This document shows, piece after piece, positions 45,305 to 55,115 of a stretch of DNA of 64,000 nucleotides; the first letter of the stretch is position 1, and each line of letters opens with the position of its first letter. Origin of the DNA: Streptomyces agglomeratus. GTDB lineage: Bacteria; Actinomycetota; Actinomycetes; Streptomycetales; Streptomycetaceae. The position numbers and the translations under genes were made by a program. Location of the stretch: NCBI RefSeq assembly GCF_001746415.1, contig NZ_MEHJ01000002.1, positions 372,001 to 436,000 on the forward strand. Reading direction: 5' to 3'. The notes under the pieces are model-generated. The model did not search any database and was not told where the DNA came from. It was given only the letters and a program-made list of their open reading frames with translations.

Positions 45305-47058
45305 TGTGCCGCCCTGACGGCCGGCAACACAAAGGAGCTCGCGCGCAGTTCACCGAGAGCGGCGCGGTAGGCGGTCACGATGCGCGCGTTCTCGCCGGTG
45401 TCGCGGACCGCGACGCGCACGGTCCGGCCCTCGTACGACGACGACAGCGGCGACAGGTCCCGCAGGTACACATCGTGGCGCCGGCACTCTGCGACCAAAG
45501 ATGCGGCGCTCGGCCCGCCCGGCGGCAGCGTGAGTGTCAGGAAGTTGGCCACCGACTCCTCGACTGTGACCGACGCGTCCGCTGCGGCCAGGTCAGCGGC
45601 CAGCTGGCGGCGCAGCTCGTGCGTGCGCCGCAGCACGCTGGTGTAGTACGCAGGGTCGCGCAGGGCCGCCACCGCCGCGAGCTGGGCCGGCAGACCGACC
45701 GCCCACGGCGGGGTCCATCGGCGCAGCTCCGCCGCCGTACCCGGCTCGGCCACCAGGTATGCAGCCCGCACGCCGGAGAGGGCGTACGTCTTGGACATCG
45801 AGGTGCAGACCACCACGCGTGGGTCCCGTGCGGCGAACGGGGCGAGAGACTCGACGGGATCGACGTAGCCGAGGTATGCCTCGTCGATCCACCAGCGGGT
45901 CCGGGGCGGGGCGGCGGTGATTACCGCGCGCAACTCGGCGGCCGGTGCGTGGCAGCCGGTCGGGTTGTTCGGGTTGACGACAACCACGAGGTCGTACGCC
46001 CCGTCGGCGACGACCGCCGACAACCTGGCTGGATCGATGCGCCAACCCTCCTCGCGCCGCAGCTGAAACCGGTCCACGGAGCAGCCGATCACTCGCTCTG
46101 CAACATGGGCGTACTCGCCGTACCCGGGGTCCATCAGCAGGACCCGGCTCGTCGATGTCAGCCACCGGCCGAAGGCACGGAAGATTAGGTCGGAGGAGCC
46201 GGCGCCGACCGCGAGTGTCTGTGGGGGCAGGCTGCGGACCGCGGCGAGCTCCGCGAGCAAGCCCTCGGCACCGGTCGGTGGTGAGGTGCGGGAGACCCAC
46301 CCGGCCTCTTCGGTGAGCATTGCCCGCGCTCCGGGAGCCGGCGGGAACCAGGCGTCGAGGACGTCGGCCGCGACCACTTCGTGACGCCGTTCGAGCGTGC
46401 GGAAGTCCGCGCCGATCGCGGTGAACGAGGCCCCACCGTGCTCACAGCCGTCGGGCCGGGGCGCGAACGGTGCGTCCAGTTGCCAGTCGACGCCGGCTGC
46501 CAACCGGGTCAGGGTTGCCGCATGCCGCCCCGCTGCACCCCGCGTCAGAGCCGCGACCTCCCCGGTGAGCACCTCGAAGTCGACCAGACCGCTGCGGACG
46601 GTACGGCCGACGGGACGCAGACCCGCCGCCCGGTACATGCCGACCAGGTCGGCGCGGCCCATCGCCACCACCCGCCGCCCGCCCCGGGACGCGATCCAGC
46701 GCAGCGCCGCGTACATCAACAGCGCGCCTGCCGTGCCGGTCCGCTCGTCGGGTTCGACGGTGAGCAGCCGCACCTCGAAGACGTCGCTTTCGTCGAGGAG
46801 CGGAAGCTCGGCCCGGGTCAGGTACTTGTCCAGCCCGTACCGGCCCGCCCACGGAGGCGTCACGCTCACGAACCCGACCCGGTCCGCACACCGCGCGGCG
46901 ACCAGGTAGACGTTGTCGCCGTCCAACCCGTCGACCAGCCGCCCCTCGGCATTGGGCAGGTGTTGGCCCAGCTCCTCCGCGTAGACGCGGTGCCGCAATG
47001 CATGAATCCAGGACTGGTCGCCGGTGGTGGCGGAACGCAGGCTGAGGAGACGGCTCAT
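45301..47058 (-). CDS. GNAT acyltransferase fused to a PLP aminotransferase
   Basis: A 585-residue fusion. Residues 1-170 form a GNAT-like domain (RHRVYAEELGQHLPNAEG near the start, then VFEVRLLTVEPDERTGTAGA as the acetyl-CoA region). Residues 230-580 are a fold-type I aminotransferase of the HisC-like group: VVVNPNNPTGCH, WWIDEAYLGYVDP, and SMSKTYALSGVRAAYLV with the PLP lysine. The C-terminal Arg (RVAVRD) is present. ATG 47058 follows gaagagg; earlier codons lack a site. It is the first gene of a two-gene operon with the CdsA-like gene. A perfect 16-bp palindrome stands 85 bases upstream. Substrate unknown. Confidence 0.88.
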   Translation of the reverse strand: MSRLLSLRSATTGDQSWIHALRHRVYAEELGQHLPNAEGRLVDGLDGDNVYLVAARCADRVGFVSVTPPWAGRYGLDKYLTRAELPLLDESDVFEVRLLTVEPDERTGTAGALLMYAALRWIASRGGRRVVAMGRADLVGMYRAAGLRPVGRTVRSGLVDFEVLTGEVAALTRGAAGRHAATLTRLAAGVDWQLDAPFAPRPDGCEHGGASFTAIGADFRTLERRHEVVAADVLDAWFPPAPGARAMLTEEAGWVSRTSPPTGAEGLLAELAAVRSLPPQTLAVGAGSSDLIFRAFGRWLTSTSRVLLMDPGYGEYAHVAERVIGCSVDRFQLRREEGWRIDPARLSAVVADGAYDLVVVVNPNNPTGCHAPAAELRAVITAAPPRTRWWIDEAYLGYVDPVESLAPFAARDPRVVVCTSMSKTYALSGVRAAYLVAEPGTAAELRRWTPPWAVGLPAQLAAVAALRDPAYYTSVLRRTHELRRQLAADLAAADASVTVEESVANFLTLTLPPGGPSAASLVAECRRHDVYLRDLSPLSSSYEGRTVRVAVRDTGENARIVTAYRAALGELRASSFVLPAVRAAQ

Positions 47059-47534
47059 CGGAACCTCTTCGTACGGGGACAAGGCGGTCCAGTGTGGCCG
47101 CGACCGGCTCGCGGGCAGCAGGGGCAGACAGCTCGGGCTGTTTGAGTACGCGTACTCAGGCGGTTCCGGTCGTCGATGTCCAGGCTGCTGTGCTCCCGTG
47201 TCCTGTGGCCCCGACCGTCGCGATCATTGCATCGAGCTGCCGGCTGTCTCAGGCTCCCCCTGCCAGGGCCGTTCTGCGCCGTACCGGCGGTGCTGTCTCG
47301 CCATAGCGGGCGGGCGGTCGCGAACGACCTCCATCGGTGAGCGGGCCCTCCGGCGCGGCAGGTTACGGTAGCGGTGCTGTACCCGGTCACCGGCCACAGC
47401 AACTTCGTACGCGTCGCCCCGAACCTGGCCTCCACGCCCGTAAATTGGCTGGTGCGGCTGAGAATGCCCCCTCCGCCCTGGTTGCTTGTGCGTCAGCATG
47501 GCCCGCACCCAGTAGGCGACGAGCAGGGGACATC
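47059..47534. other. upstream region of the aminotransferase operon
   Basis: No gene is supported. It contains the 16-bp palindrome listed separately and the start region of the divergent micro-gene at 47535. Confidence 0.5.
47143..47158. promoter_or_regulatory. perfect 16-bp palindrome, candidate operator
   Basis: tgagtacgcgtactca reads the same on both strands and lies 85-100 bases upstream of the aminotransferase start, a position suited to a dimeric repressor or activator. Confidence 0.5.
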
Positions 47535-47654
47535 ATGGGCAAGCACGAGAAGCCCCAGCCGGACCCAGGCCAGGGCACGCCGCCACCGGGCGGCGCCGAC
47601 GTCCAGGTGCCGACGCCACTGCCGTCCAACGGGCAGCACAAGAAGGACGAGTAG
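47535..47654 (+). CDS. 39-residue Pro/Lys-rich small protein
   Basis: ATG 47535 with AGGGGA just upstream begins [20 protein letters not shown] and ends NGQHKKDE. Short, hydrophilic, Pro-rich with Lys clusters at both ends; probably unstructured. Similar tiny proteins occur in Streptomyces genomes, in my recollection, but no function is known. It precedes the integrase remnant. Confidence 0.55.
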   Translation: MGKHEKPQPDPGQGTPPPGGADVQVPTPLPSNGQHKKDE

Positions 47655-47699
47655 CCGTGTCTCAACGCGCCGAGCAGCGCCGACGTTCTCGGTGCTGAC

Positions 47700-48141
47700 A
47701 TGGAGCAGCGCGGCGCGTGGCCGGCGCGAGCGCCATGGGTCCGCCAGGCCGCCGGCGACCTGCCCCGCGAGGCCTTCGCGCCGAACCCGGTTTGGTACTG
47801 GGACGGGCACGCCTACGTGCCGGTCGACCGCAGCGCCAACTCCAGCCGATGGGCCGCCCTGGTCTACCCGGACCCGGACGACGCCACGCCTCTCTTACGG
47901 CCAAGCGCGTGCGCTGCTGGACGAGCACACGGCCGTGCGCGGTCCGGGGACCGGCTGGGACCTGCACGAGTTCCGCCATTCCGCCTTGACCCACCTCGGT
48001 GAGCAGGGCGCCTCCCTGCTGATGCTGATGGCAAAGTCAAGGCATAAGAAGCCGGAGAATGTCCGCCGCTACTTCAAGCCGTCCCCCGAGGCGATCTCGG
48101 AGCTGACCAGTCTGCTCGCCCCCGGCGACAGCTGCCGTTGA
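47700..48141 (+). pseudogene. tyrosine recombinase (integrase), C-terminal remnant with frameshift
   Basis: The first piece (47700-47890) reads [20 protein letters not shown]. After a one-base shift near 47888 the other frame reads [36 protein letters not shown] (box II H-x-x-R) and [19 protein letters not shown] (the last with the catalytic Tyr). The N-terminal arm-binding and core-binding domains are absent. No attachment site is recognised nearby. Confidence 0.7.
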
Positions 48142-48291
48142 ATGTGCGGTGCTGCTGTGGCCGGTGCGTGTCCGCGTCCGTGTCGCCACCCGCTCTGATG
48201 ATGGCGGGTCGTGGGTGGGCCTGGGGCAGATGCTATTATTCGCGAGTTGGCCTTCGGCGCCCCGGGTTGGGTGCGCGCGGAGGCTTTTTTC

Positions 48292-49512
48292 ATGCCTTCT
48301 GACGCATCTGCCTCCCGAACACCTCCCACCACGTACCGTGACCTGCTCCGCAACCGTGAATTCGTCGGCTTGTACGCCAGCTTCACACTGACGGTCGCCG
48401 CGAGCACTTTGTCGGGCTTCGCGCTCGGCACGCTGGTCAGCCAGCAGACCAAGTCCCCGTTCCTGACCGCTGTGAGCATGTACGGCGCCACGTTCGCGAC
48501 GGTACTCGGTGCGCTGACGCTGATGTCGGTCGCGGACGGAGGCCGTCCTCGCCGGACTCTCGTCGTGCTCCAGTGTGTCTCGCTCGTAGGTGTTGCCGCA
48601 CAGGCGGTTCCAGGGCTTCCGCTCGCCGCCCGGTTCGGTCTGCTTCTTGTACTGGGGTTCTTCCAGTCCCTGGGAACGGGGGCGCGGATGGGGCTGCTCG
48701 CCGAGGTGGTGCCAACCTCCACCTATGCACTAGCACGTTCGCTGATGAACATCACCTCGGGAGGCATGGTCATCCTCGGCTACGCCATCGGCGCCGTCCT
48801 TGTGCGGTACCTGAGCTCGCAAGAGGTCTTCGCCGTCGCGACAGCCCTGACCGGCGTTGGATTGATCATTGTGGCGGTGACTGTCCGGGAACACTCGATC
48901 CGTCTGACCCGTCGCCCTGGACTGCGCCAGACCTGGACGACGAACATCGAGCTTTTCTCCCACTCCGGCCAACGCGCGCTGCTGCTGAACCTGTGGGTCC
49001 CCAATGGCCTGATCGTCGGCTGCGAGGCCCTGTTCATCTCCTACGCCCCCAATCACGCCGGCGTCTTCCTGGCCGCCGGATCGGCAGGCATGCTCCTCGG
49101 TGACCTTACGGTCGGGCGACTGCTCACCGCCGAGCAGCGACGCCGCTGTGCATTCGCCCTGCGACTGCTGCTCGCCGTCCCCTACCTGCTGTTCGCCATC
49201 CACCCGCCCGTGCTAGTGGCGACAGCCGCGGTGTTCATCGCCAGTGCCGGCTTCGCCGCCACCCTGCCGCTCCAGGAGCGACTTCTGGAGTTGACCCCTG
49301 ATCCGGTCCGTGGCCAGGTCCAGGGAGTTGAGTCCGCCGGCCGGATGACGTGGCAGAGTATCGGAGCCGCGATCGCTGGCGGCATTGCCCAGCAGTTCAC
49401 TGCTGGCACGGCCATCACTTCTGTGGCCGCCGTCTCCATCGCCATCACTGTCTTATCCCGGCCCTTGGTGGTCCGCGCCCGAGCCGTCCGCATCAAGGCG
49501 GCCAACACATAG
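48292..49512 (+). CDS. MFS transporter
   Basis: A 406-residue integral membrane protein with about 12 hydrophobic segments. It begins with the typical cytoplasmic helix (TYRDLLRNREFVGLYASFTL). Loop 2-3 has a degenerate MFS signature (ADGGRPRRT), and the centre has a cytoplasmic loop near residue 210. ATG 48292 follows ggagg at 48279-48283; an upstream frame reaches 48211, but without a ribosome site. Drug or metabolite export is usual for this group; the substrate is unknown. It stands alone, downstream of the integrase remnant and upstream of Tn3 debris. Confidence 0.9.
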   Translation: MPSDASASRTPPTTYRDLLRNREFVGLYASFTLTVAASTLSGFALGTLVSQQTKSPFLTAVSMYGATFATVLGALTLMSVADGGRPRRTLVVLQCVSLVGVAAQAVPGLPLAARFGLLLVLGFFQSLGTGARMGLLAEVVPTSTYALARSLMNITSGGMVILGYAIGAVLVRYLSSQEVFAVATALTGVGLIIVAVTVREHSIRLTRRPGLRQTWTTNIELFSHSGQRALLLNLWVPNGLIVGCEALFISYAPNHAGVFLAAGSAGMLLGDLTVGRLLTAEQRRRCAFALRLLLAVPYLLFAIHPPVLVATAAVFIASAGFAATLPLQERLLELTPDPVRGQVQGVESAGRMTWQSIGAAIAGGIAQQFTAGTAITSVAAVSIAITVLSRPLVVRARAVRIKAANT

Positions 49513-49596
49513 CCAGCCCGAGGTCATAGTCGATCCCACGAGTTCCCCACCACAGGTCGAGTGGCGGGCGCATCCGGCCGCGCCCGCCGCGTTTCG

Positions 49597-49892
49597 CTAC
49601 TCGTCGGCAGCATCCGGGGCACGGAGGGGCCGCATTCCGCCGGGCAGGTCAGGGAGCTGGAAGGAGTACCGGCCCAACACGTTGATGTGGTGGCGGACGA
49701 ATGGCGAGAGACGGGCGACGTCCTCGTCGCGGACCTCGAAGCCGTCGGCGCGGAGCTGGGTGAGGGCGGCGTCCATGTAACGGGTGTTGAACAGGACGAG
49801 GGCGTTGAGGACCAGGCCGAGCGCGCCGATCTGGTCCTCCATGCCGTCCTGGTAGCGCTGGTAGAGCTGCCAGCGCACCGAGGTCTGGTACA
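49597..49892 (-). pseudogene. tnpA: Tn3-family transposase, C-terminal remnant
   Basis: The minus strand reads WQLYQRYQDGMEDQIGALGL, LNALVLFNTRYMDAALTQLR and VRHHINVLGRYSFQLPDLPG, the last 95 residues of a Tn3-type transposase. Upstream of about 49892 the sequence switches abruptly to the 5'-truncated gene on the other strand. It and the piece at 58.5 kb share strand and family. Confidence 0.8.
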
Positions 49893-49903
49893 CCACCGCG
49901 ACC

Positions 49904-50773
49904 GATCCACAAACCGGCAGCGGCCTGTGGCTGCACCATGAACTCATCACGCCGACGGACGGCTCTGCGGCCTATGCTCACGGATGGGCGGCGCACTTTC
50001 CCACCGACGGTCCCGTCGAGCACATCCGCTTTGGTCCCGAACCCTGGCAACCCGCAGTCGACGGCTTCGCGATGGAGAAGGTGTCCGCCCGCCCGGGCCA
50101 GCTGACCGGAAGCGCAGGCCCGTTCGCCTGGGACCTGACCGAAACGCTCCAGGGCGCACCCATTTTCACCTTCCCCCGCTGGTCCTGGCGGCACCCTCTG
50201 CTCCCGGCCACTCAGATGCTCCCGGCCGCCCGAGCCCACTACGACGGCACCTTCAGCCACCCCGCCGGCACCCTTACCCTTCGCCAGGCACCGGGCGCAT
50301 CCGCACGGATCTACGGTCACGGCAACGCCCACCGCTGGGGCTGGCTCCACGCCGACCTCGGAGGCGGCGACGCCCTCGAAATCGTGGCCGCAGTCTCCAT
50401 CCGGGCGGGCTTGCGCGCCCTGCTCCCACTGGTGTTTCTACGCCTGCGCCGCCACGGCCGGACCTGGCCCCGCCGCGCCGAGCGCACCGCCATCGGCTGG
50501 GCGGGCGTGGGACGGTTTCGCACCGACCTCACCACTCCCACATGGAGTGTGACCGGCAGATCAGGACTGCGCCGCATCCGGGTCAAGGTCACCCTGCCCG
50601 CCGACCGAACCCTCGCACTCGACTACGTCGACCCCGACGGCTCTCCCGCCGTGTGCCGAAACAGCGAACGTGCCGACGCCGAGATACGCCTGGAACGCTG
50701 GTGGGGACGGTGGCGGCCGGAAGCGAGCTGGAACCTGGACGGCACCGCGCACGTCGAGGTGGGAGACAGGTGA
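49904..50773 (+). pseudogene. 5'-truncated gene, possibly lipocalin-like (AttH/CrtC-type)
   Basis: An open frame without a proper start begins at the Tn3 junction and reads DPQTGSGLWLHHELITPTDG, HFPTDGPVEHIRFGPEPW, then about 230 further residues rich in Trp and beta-strand text (GTFSHPAGTLTLRQAPG, GNAHRWGWLHADLGGGD). The layout of two beta-rich halves with W-x-W and HHxL motifs recalls AttH/CrtC-like lipocalin proteins, but I am not certain. Its 3' end overlaps the next gene as GTGA, so it was first in an operon with the GMC-type gene. The start has been lost to the transposon break. An internal ATG at 50072 could still make a shorter product. Confidence 0.55.
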
Positions 50774-52457
50774 CAGCACCTGGACTGGTCGCCGCCCTCC
50801 TTGCCGCCGACCCCACACAGCCCGGCCAAGAGTGGACCATCCACGTCCCCGAACGTCTGGTCGCGGTGCTTGCCACCATGCCGGTCCCCGCCCGGGCCGG
50901 AGTCCGCGTGGCAGCAGCCGCAGTAGATGGCTACGCACTCGCTCCCACCGGACGTACCCTCGCCACCCTCACGCCCCGAGAGCGCGAGTACGTCGTGACC
51001 TGCCTCGCCGGACACCGTCGCCTGGCACCCCTGCTCGAACTGCTGAAGGTACCCGTCCTCCTGGCCGCCGGCACCGAACGCATGTTTCACCAGCCTCCCT
51101 CCACACCGCCGATAGCCCCGCCCGACCCACCCCTCAACTGCGTCCCCGCCGAAGAGTGGCCCACCCGCAGCACCGCCTCTACCGACACGGCGGCGCCACC
51201 GCCGCCCTCGGCGGGCCCCCGCTGCTTCTGCCCACCGGCCGCGCTGTTGGCGGCACCACCATCGTGAACTCCGGCACGTGCTACAGAACCCCCACCCCAG
51301 TACTGCGACGCTGGAGCTCCGAGTTCGGCTGGAACACCAACGGCTTCGACACTCTCCTCGACGAGGTCGAACGCACCCTGCAGGTGGCCACCCAGCCCCG
51401 AGACGTCCTGGGCAACAACGGGCTGCTCGCCCTGGACGGCGCGAAGCATCTCGGTTGGAGAGCCGCCCCACTGCGGCGCAATGCGCCAGGCTGCAAGGGC
51501 TCCTGCCAGTGCGTTGTCGGCTGCCCCACCGGCGCCAAACAGAGCGTACAACTTTCCGTCCTGCCCGACGCCTGCGCCGCCGGAGCACGCATCGTCACGG
51601 GCGCCCGTGTTCTGCGGATCCTGAGCGACCCAGACCGCCCGGGAGGTCCGGCAGCCGTTGGTGTCCACGTACGGCGCGCGGACGGAAGCGAACTGGAAAT
51701 ACTCAGCCCCCTCATCGTGGTAGCGGCCGGCGCCCTGCAGTCCCCGCCCCTGTTGCGCCGCTCCGGACTGGGCAGCCACCCACGCCTGGGACAAGATCTG
51801 AGCGTCCACCCCGCCACCAGCGTCGCAGGACGGTTTCCACACAAGGTCACCGCCTGGGAGGGAGTGCTCCAAAGCGTCGGCATCGAGGAATTGCACGCAG
51901 AGGGTGTCCTGCTGGAAGCCACCGCCACCCCGCCGGGCATGAGCAGCTTCATCCTGCCCGGCCTCGGACGAGAACTCAGGGCGGGCATGGACGGTGCCGG
52001 GCACCTGGCCACCCTCGGAGCAATGATCGCCGACCACCCTTCAGGCAGAGTGCTAGGCCGCGACCGCACCCTCATCCGATACGACCTCCACCCTCACGAC
52101 GCCACTCGACTGGTCACAGCCGTACGCGCCATGACCCGCGTCCTGTTCGCGGCCGGTGCCCAGGAGGTCCTCACCGGCATTGCGCGAGCCCCACGACTGC
52201 AATCGCCCCAGCAACTGGACTCCATGCTCGACCACGTCACCGCCCGTGACCTCCACTTGTCCGCTTTCCACCCCACTGGCACGGTCGCGGCAGGGCGAGA
52301 CCCGCAGCGGTTCCCGGCCGACGAGCGGGGACAACTCCAGGGCGTTCACGGCGTACACATCGCGGACGGGTCGGTACTTCCCAGCTGCCCCGAGGTGAAC
52401 CCCCAGTTGACCATCATGGCCGCAGCCCTGGCGGTCTCGAGGGCCATTGTCCAGTGA
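50770..52457 (+). pseudogene. GMC oxidoreductase lacking its FAD-binding motif
   Basis: From GTG 50770 the frame gives a normal N-terminal region (LTPREREYVVTCLAGHRRLA), then after about 51105 degenerate codons. In a second frame the enzyme resumes at LYRHGGATAALGGPPLLLPT and GRAVGGTTIVNSGTCYRTP, and is clean to the end: APGCKGSCQCVVGCPTGAKQ, DLHLSAFHPTGTVAAG with the active-site His, and VLPSCPEVNPQLTIM. The Rossmann GxGxxG segment (about 70 residues) that should lie between is missing and the frames do not match. A deletion with frameshift is the simplest reading. It would not bind FAD. A hairpin terminator follows. Confidence 0.75.
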
Positions 52458-52492
52458 GACGGTCAACGCCCCGCCTCTAATAGATGCGCCAG

Positions 52493-52519
52493 CGCCCGGG
52501 CACTGACTGCCCGGGCGCA
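52493..52519 (+). terminator. GC-rich hairpin after the GMC gene
   Basis: gcgcccgggca (52493-52503) pairs with tgcccgggcgc (52509-52519) around ctgac, 35 bases beyond the stop. No T-run. Confidence 0.65.
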
Positions 52520-53053
52520 TGCGTGTGACACAACATCCCTGATCCACAGGTCCTCAGCACCGCGATGGCAAGGCGAGGCAGGCCGCGTGCGCGACAAACC
52601 CTTGGCTGCTGCGCCCGCTTGAGGGGCCGAAGCCCCCAAGGAACGACGAGAGCACCGTTCAGCCCAGTCAGCGGCCAACCGGTGAAGCTCTGCTAACACC
52701 TTCCCGGCGGCGGACGAAGCATATTCCCGCGACGAGAGGGCTCCTTACCTTGTTGGCGAATTGATTCCGGTCCTTCGTACGATCGGGAGACCCGGGGGCC
52801 TGGGCGTGGCTTTATAGCGCTCATGCCGTGTTGTGGCTCGGCCATCGCCGGGGCGAGCATAGGCGCAGAACAGTGCCCCTTCCTTAATGCATGCTGCACA
52901 AGACAGGGTCGCATGCAGCGAATTTGGGCTCATCGAGTGAGTGAGCGGCACGGCAGCCCCGGTCCGGTGTCTCTGGCGTCCATCCTGGCGCTATCCGCGG
53001 ATTGCGTCCTGGTTCGTGGCGGACCGCGTCAACGCACACAGAAGGAGATTGCT
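52520..53053. other. gap upstream of the SH3-domain gene
   Basis: No supported gene. The last 100 bases probably carry the promoter of the SH3-domain gene. Confidence 0.45.
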
Positions 53054-53431
53054 GTGCTTGCTTCCCTTAAAACCCAAGTCGCGCTGACCGTCGGAAGTCT
53101 GGCCTTGGGGCTGCTCGGCGCGGCCACCCAGGCAACAGCGGCCGACCAGACCCCCACCGCCGCTCCCACGGCGCATCAGACAAGTGGGGCGACGGCATAC
53201 ACCAAGTACGGCAGGGTCACCGCAAACACCGGAGTATGGATCCGTAGCAGGCCGACCACCCACTCCACCGTGCTGGGCAGCTTCCGCTCAGGAGCCAAGA
53301 TCCCCTTGGCCTGCAAGGCGTACGGCCAAAAGATCGACGGCGTCCGCATCTGGTACAAGCTGGGCCACGGTAGCGGGTGGGTTACCGGCCGCTACGTCAA
53401 GAACCTGAACCCCATCGCCTGGTGCCGCTGA
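53054..53431 (+). CDS. secreted SH3-domain protein
   Basis: A 125-residue protein from GTG 53054, preceded by gaaggag at 53041. Signal peptide: LASLKTQVALTVGSLALGLL, cleavage near residue 30 (ATA-AD). After a Thr/Ala-rich linker comes a bacterial SH3 (SH3_3-like) domain: VWIRSRPTTHSTVLGSFRSG, then WYKLGHGSGWVTGRYVKNL. Two cysteines (near 93 and 124) probably form a disulphide. Such proteins bind cell-wall peptides. It appears intact and monocistronic. Confidence 0.85.
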   Translation: MLASLKTQVALTVGSLALGLLGAATQATAADQTPTAAPTAHQTSGATAYTKYGRVTANTGVWIRSRPTTHSTVLGSFRSGAKIPLACKAYGQKIDGVRIWYKLGHGSGWVTGRYVKNLNPIAWCR

Positions 53432-53919
53432 CCTTCCGCGAGGGTTAGGGGTCGCTGATCAAAAGCTCGGCGCTTCTCAGCGCCGTGAAAGGCCGCCACC
53501 GCGGCTTGGTCGCCTGCGTCACCACCGGCACATCGGGCGAAGGAACCCTTGCCGCACTACCTGTCCGGTTCAACGCCCTGCGCTGGCTCGGCCTCGCCGG
53601 AAGAACAGCATCGACGAAGCGCACGCCTACGAGGCATACGGCCACGCCCATGCGCCTGCTCCAATGGCTCGGCGACATCGGCACCCCAGTTGTCCTGCTC
53701 TCCGTGCCCCTGCCGGGCCCCATCGCCCGGCGCCTCGTCGACGACAGGCGTGGCGATACGCAGGCAACGAGACCTCGTCCTCCCCGCTGACGGGGGCCTT
53801 CCGAGTATCTGCCCGTTGGTGTGGCGCAGCGCGCCGTCTTCCCCGCTTGGCGTGGAGGCGCCCAGATCGCTGGGATACGGCCGCTGTTCGCTTCCTTAGT
53901 CGGGTCCGCCAGCGAGCCG
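53432..53919. other. gap, no gene recognised
   Basis: A plus-strand frame of about 100 codons (53485-53790) has no recognisable domain. Left unassigned. Confidence 0.4.
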
Positions 53920-54200
53920 CCCTCCGGGAGACGGGCTTCGAATACGTCATCGACAGCGGCGATGTGTCGAAGTGGCCCGCCCCGCGCTTCGAGATGAAGC
54001 CGTTGGGCTTGCCCATCGGCCAGGAGCTGGCGACGCCCCAGGAGGCCACCCAGTCATGCATCTCGTCCCAGCCCTCGCGGGGGGTGTCGGGGAGGCGTTC
54101 GTACGTCTTGCCGTCGACCCGGCACCAGGGGAAGAAGGGCGCCACGACCTGGATCACGACCGAGCCGGTCCGGTTAGTCCGAGCGCCCCGAACCTTGTCC
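53920..54200 (-). pseudogene. unidentified gene fragment
   Basis: About 90 codons on the minus strand read like protein (VVIQVVAPFFPWCRVDGKTY, then LPDTPREGWDEMHDWVASWG and PMGKPNGFISKRGAGHFDTS). No start with a ribosome site and no recognisable ending. Family unknown. Confidence 0.35.
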
Positions 54201-54396
54201 GCCAAGGACTTCGAGCATCTTTGGCCGGGATAGTCATATTTGTTGCGGGGTCCGAGGTTGTGACACGCCACGGCCTCCTCGCGTTCCGAAAGTCCCCATG
54301 ACCCGGACCTTCGCTAGCCATAATCGGCCCATTACGACCGGTATTCCCCGGGGCTCGTACAGGCACCGGGTAAGAGCAGGCTGAAAGGGGACAGTG

Positions 54397-54531
54397 ATGA
54401 GGTACGACGCGTTGTTGGCCCGGGTCCGCGGGCTGGGTGAGTACAGCGGCCGGGCGGGCGGTGGGCTGGCCGGGTTCGGCTCCGGTGTCAGGGCCGGGTT
54501 CGCACGGAGGTACTGGAGCGCGGCTCCGTGA
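54397..54531 (+). CDS. 44-residue protein, coupled to the cupin gene
   Basis: ATG 54397 follows gaaagggg at 54383 and reads 44 codons (MRYDALLARVRGLGEYSGRA ... RRYWSAAP) to TGA 54529-54531, which overlaps the cupin GTG as GTGA. The first 18 residues resemble the start of DUF2267 proteins; the rest does not, so it may be a truncated DUF2267 gene now kept as a translated leader that couples the operon. Confidence 0.55.
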   Translation: MRYDALLARVRGLGEYSGRAGGGLAGFGSGVRAGFARRYWSAAP

Positions 54532-55115
54532 GCCTTGCTGCGGGGCGCCCGGTGGTGGCGGATCCCCTGACGACGACGGCCCCGCGCAGCGGCTTGATCG
54601 TGCAACCTGGTCAGGGCCGTACGCTCCGTGCAGCCGCTCAGCACGTGACTTTCAAAGTGACCGGCGGGCAGTCGCGTTTCGCATCGAGTTTCGAGGTGCT
54701 TGTTCCCCCGGGTTTCGATGTTGGCGCGCACGTCCACGCGCGCAGCGAGGAGCTGTTCTACGTCCTGGACGGCGAACTCGACGTCCTGGCCTTCGAACCA
54801 CGGGTGCGCAGCACGGACGGCTGGCGGGGATGGCAGTCGATGAAGGGTGAGCGGGTGGTCCGTGCCACGCCCGGCACCGTCATCCTGGTCCCGCCCGGCT
54901 GCCCGCACGCCTTCGCCAACCCCACCGGCGTCCCGGCCCGGATGTTTTTCCAGTCGTCCCCGCCCCCGGACCACGAGCGCTACTTCGAGGACCTCCTGGA
55001 GATCCTGTCCGCCGACGGGCCTGCGGACCACAACTCCATCGCCGAGCTGCGCCGCCGCTACGACATCGAGCAGCTCACACCGCTGCGCCACGACCAGCCG
55101 GCCAGGAGCCAGTAA
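54528..55115 (+). CDS. cupin-domain protein
   Basis: A 195-residue protein. GTG 54528 is coupled to the micro-ORF upstream. A cupin core is clear: FDVGAHVHARSEELFYVLDG (cupin motif 1: G-x5-H-x-H-x3-E-x6-G) and GTVILVPPGCPHAFANPTG (motif 2). The two His and one Glu would hold a metal. A helical tail (DHNSIAELRRRYDIEQL) follows. Many stand-alone cupins with this layout are annotated as sugar-epimerase or quercetinase-like; the reaction here is unknown. The stop overlaps the P450 start as TAATG, so the two are cotranslated. Confidence 0.88.
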   Translation: MSLAAGRPVVADPLTTTAPRSGLIVQPGQGRTLRAAAQHVTFKVTGGQSRFASSFEVLVPPGFDVGAHVHARSEELFYVLDGELDVLAFEPRVRSTDGWRGWQSMKGERVVRATPGTVILVPPGCPHAFANPTGVPARMFFQSSPPPDHERYFEDLLEILSADGPADHNSIAELRRRYDIEQLTPLRHDQPARSQ

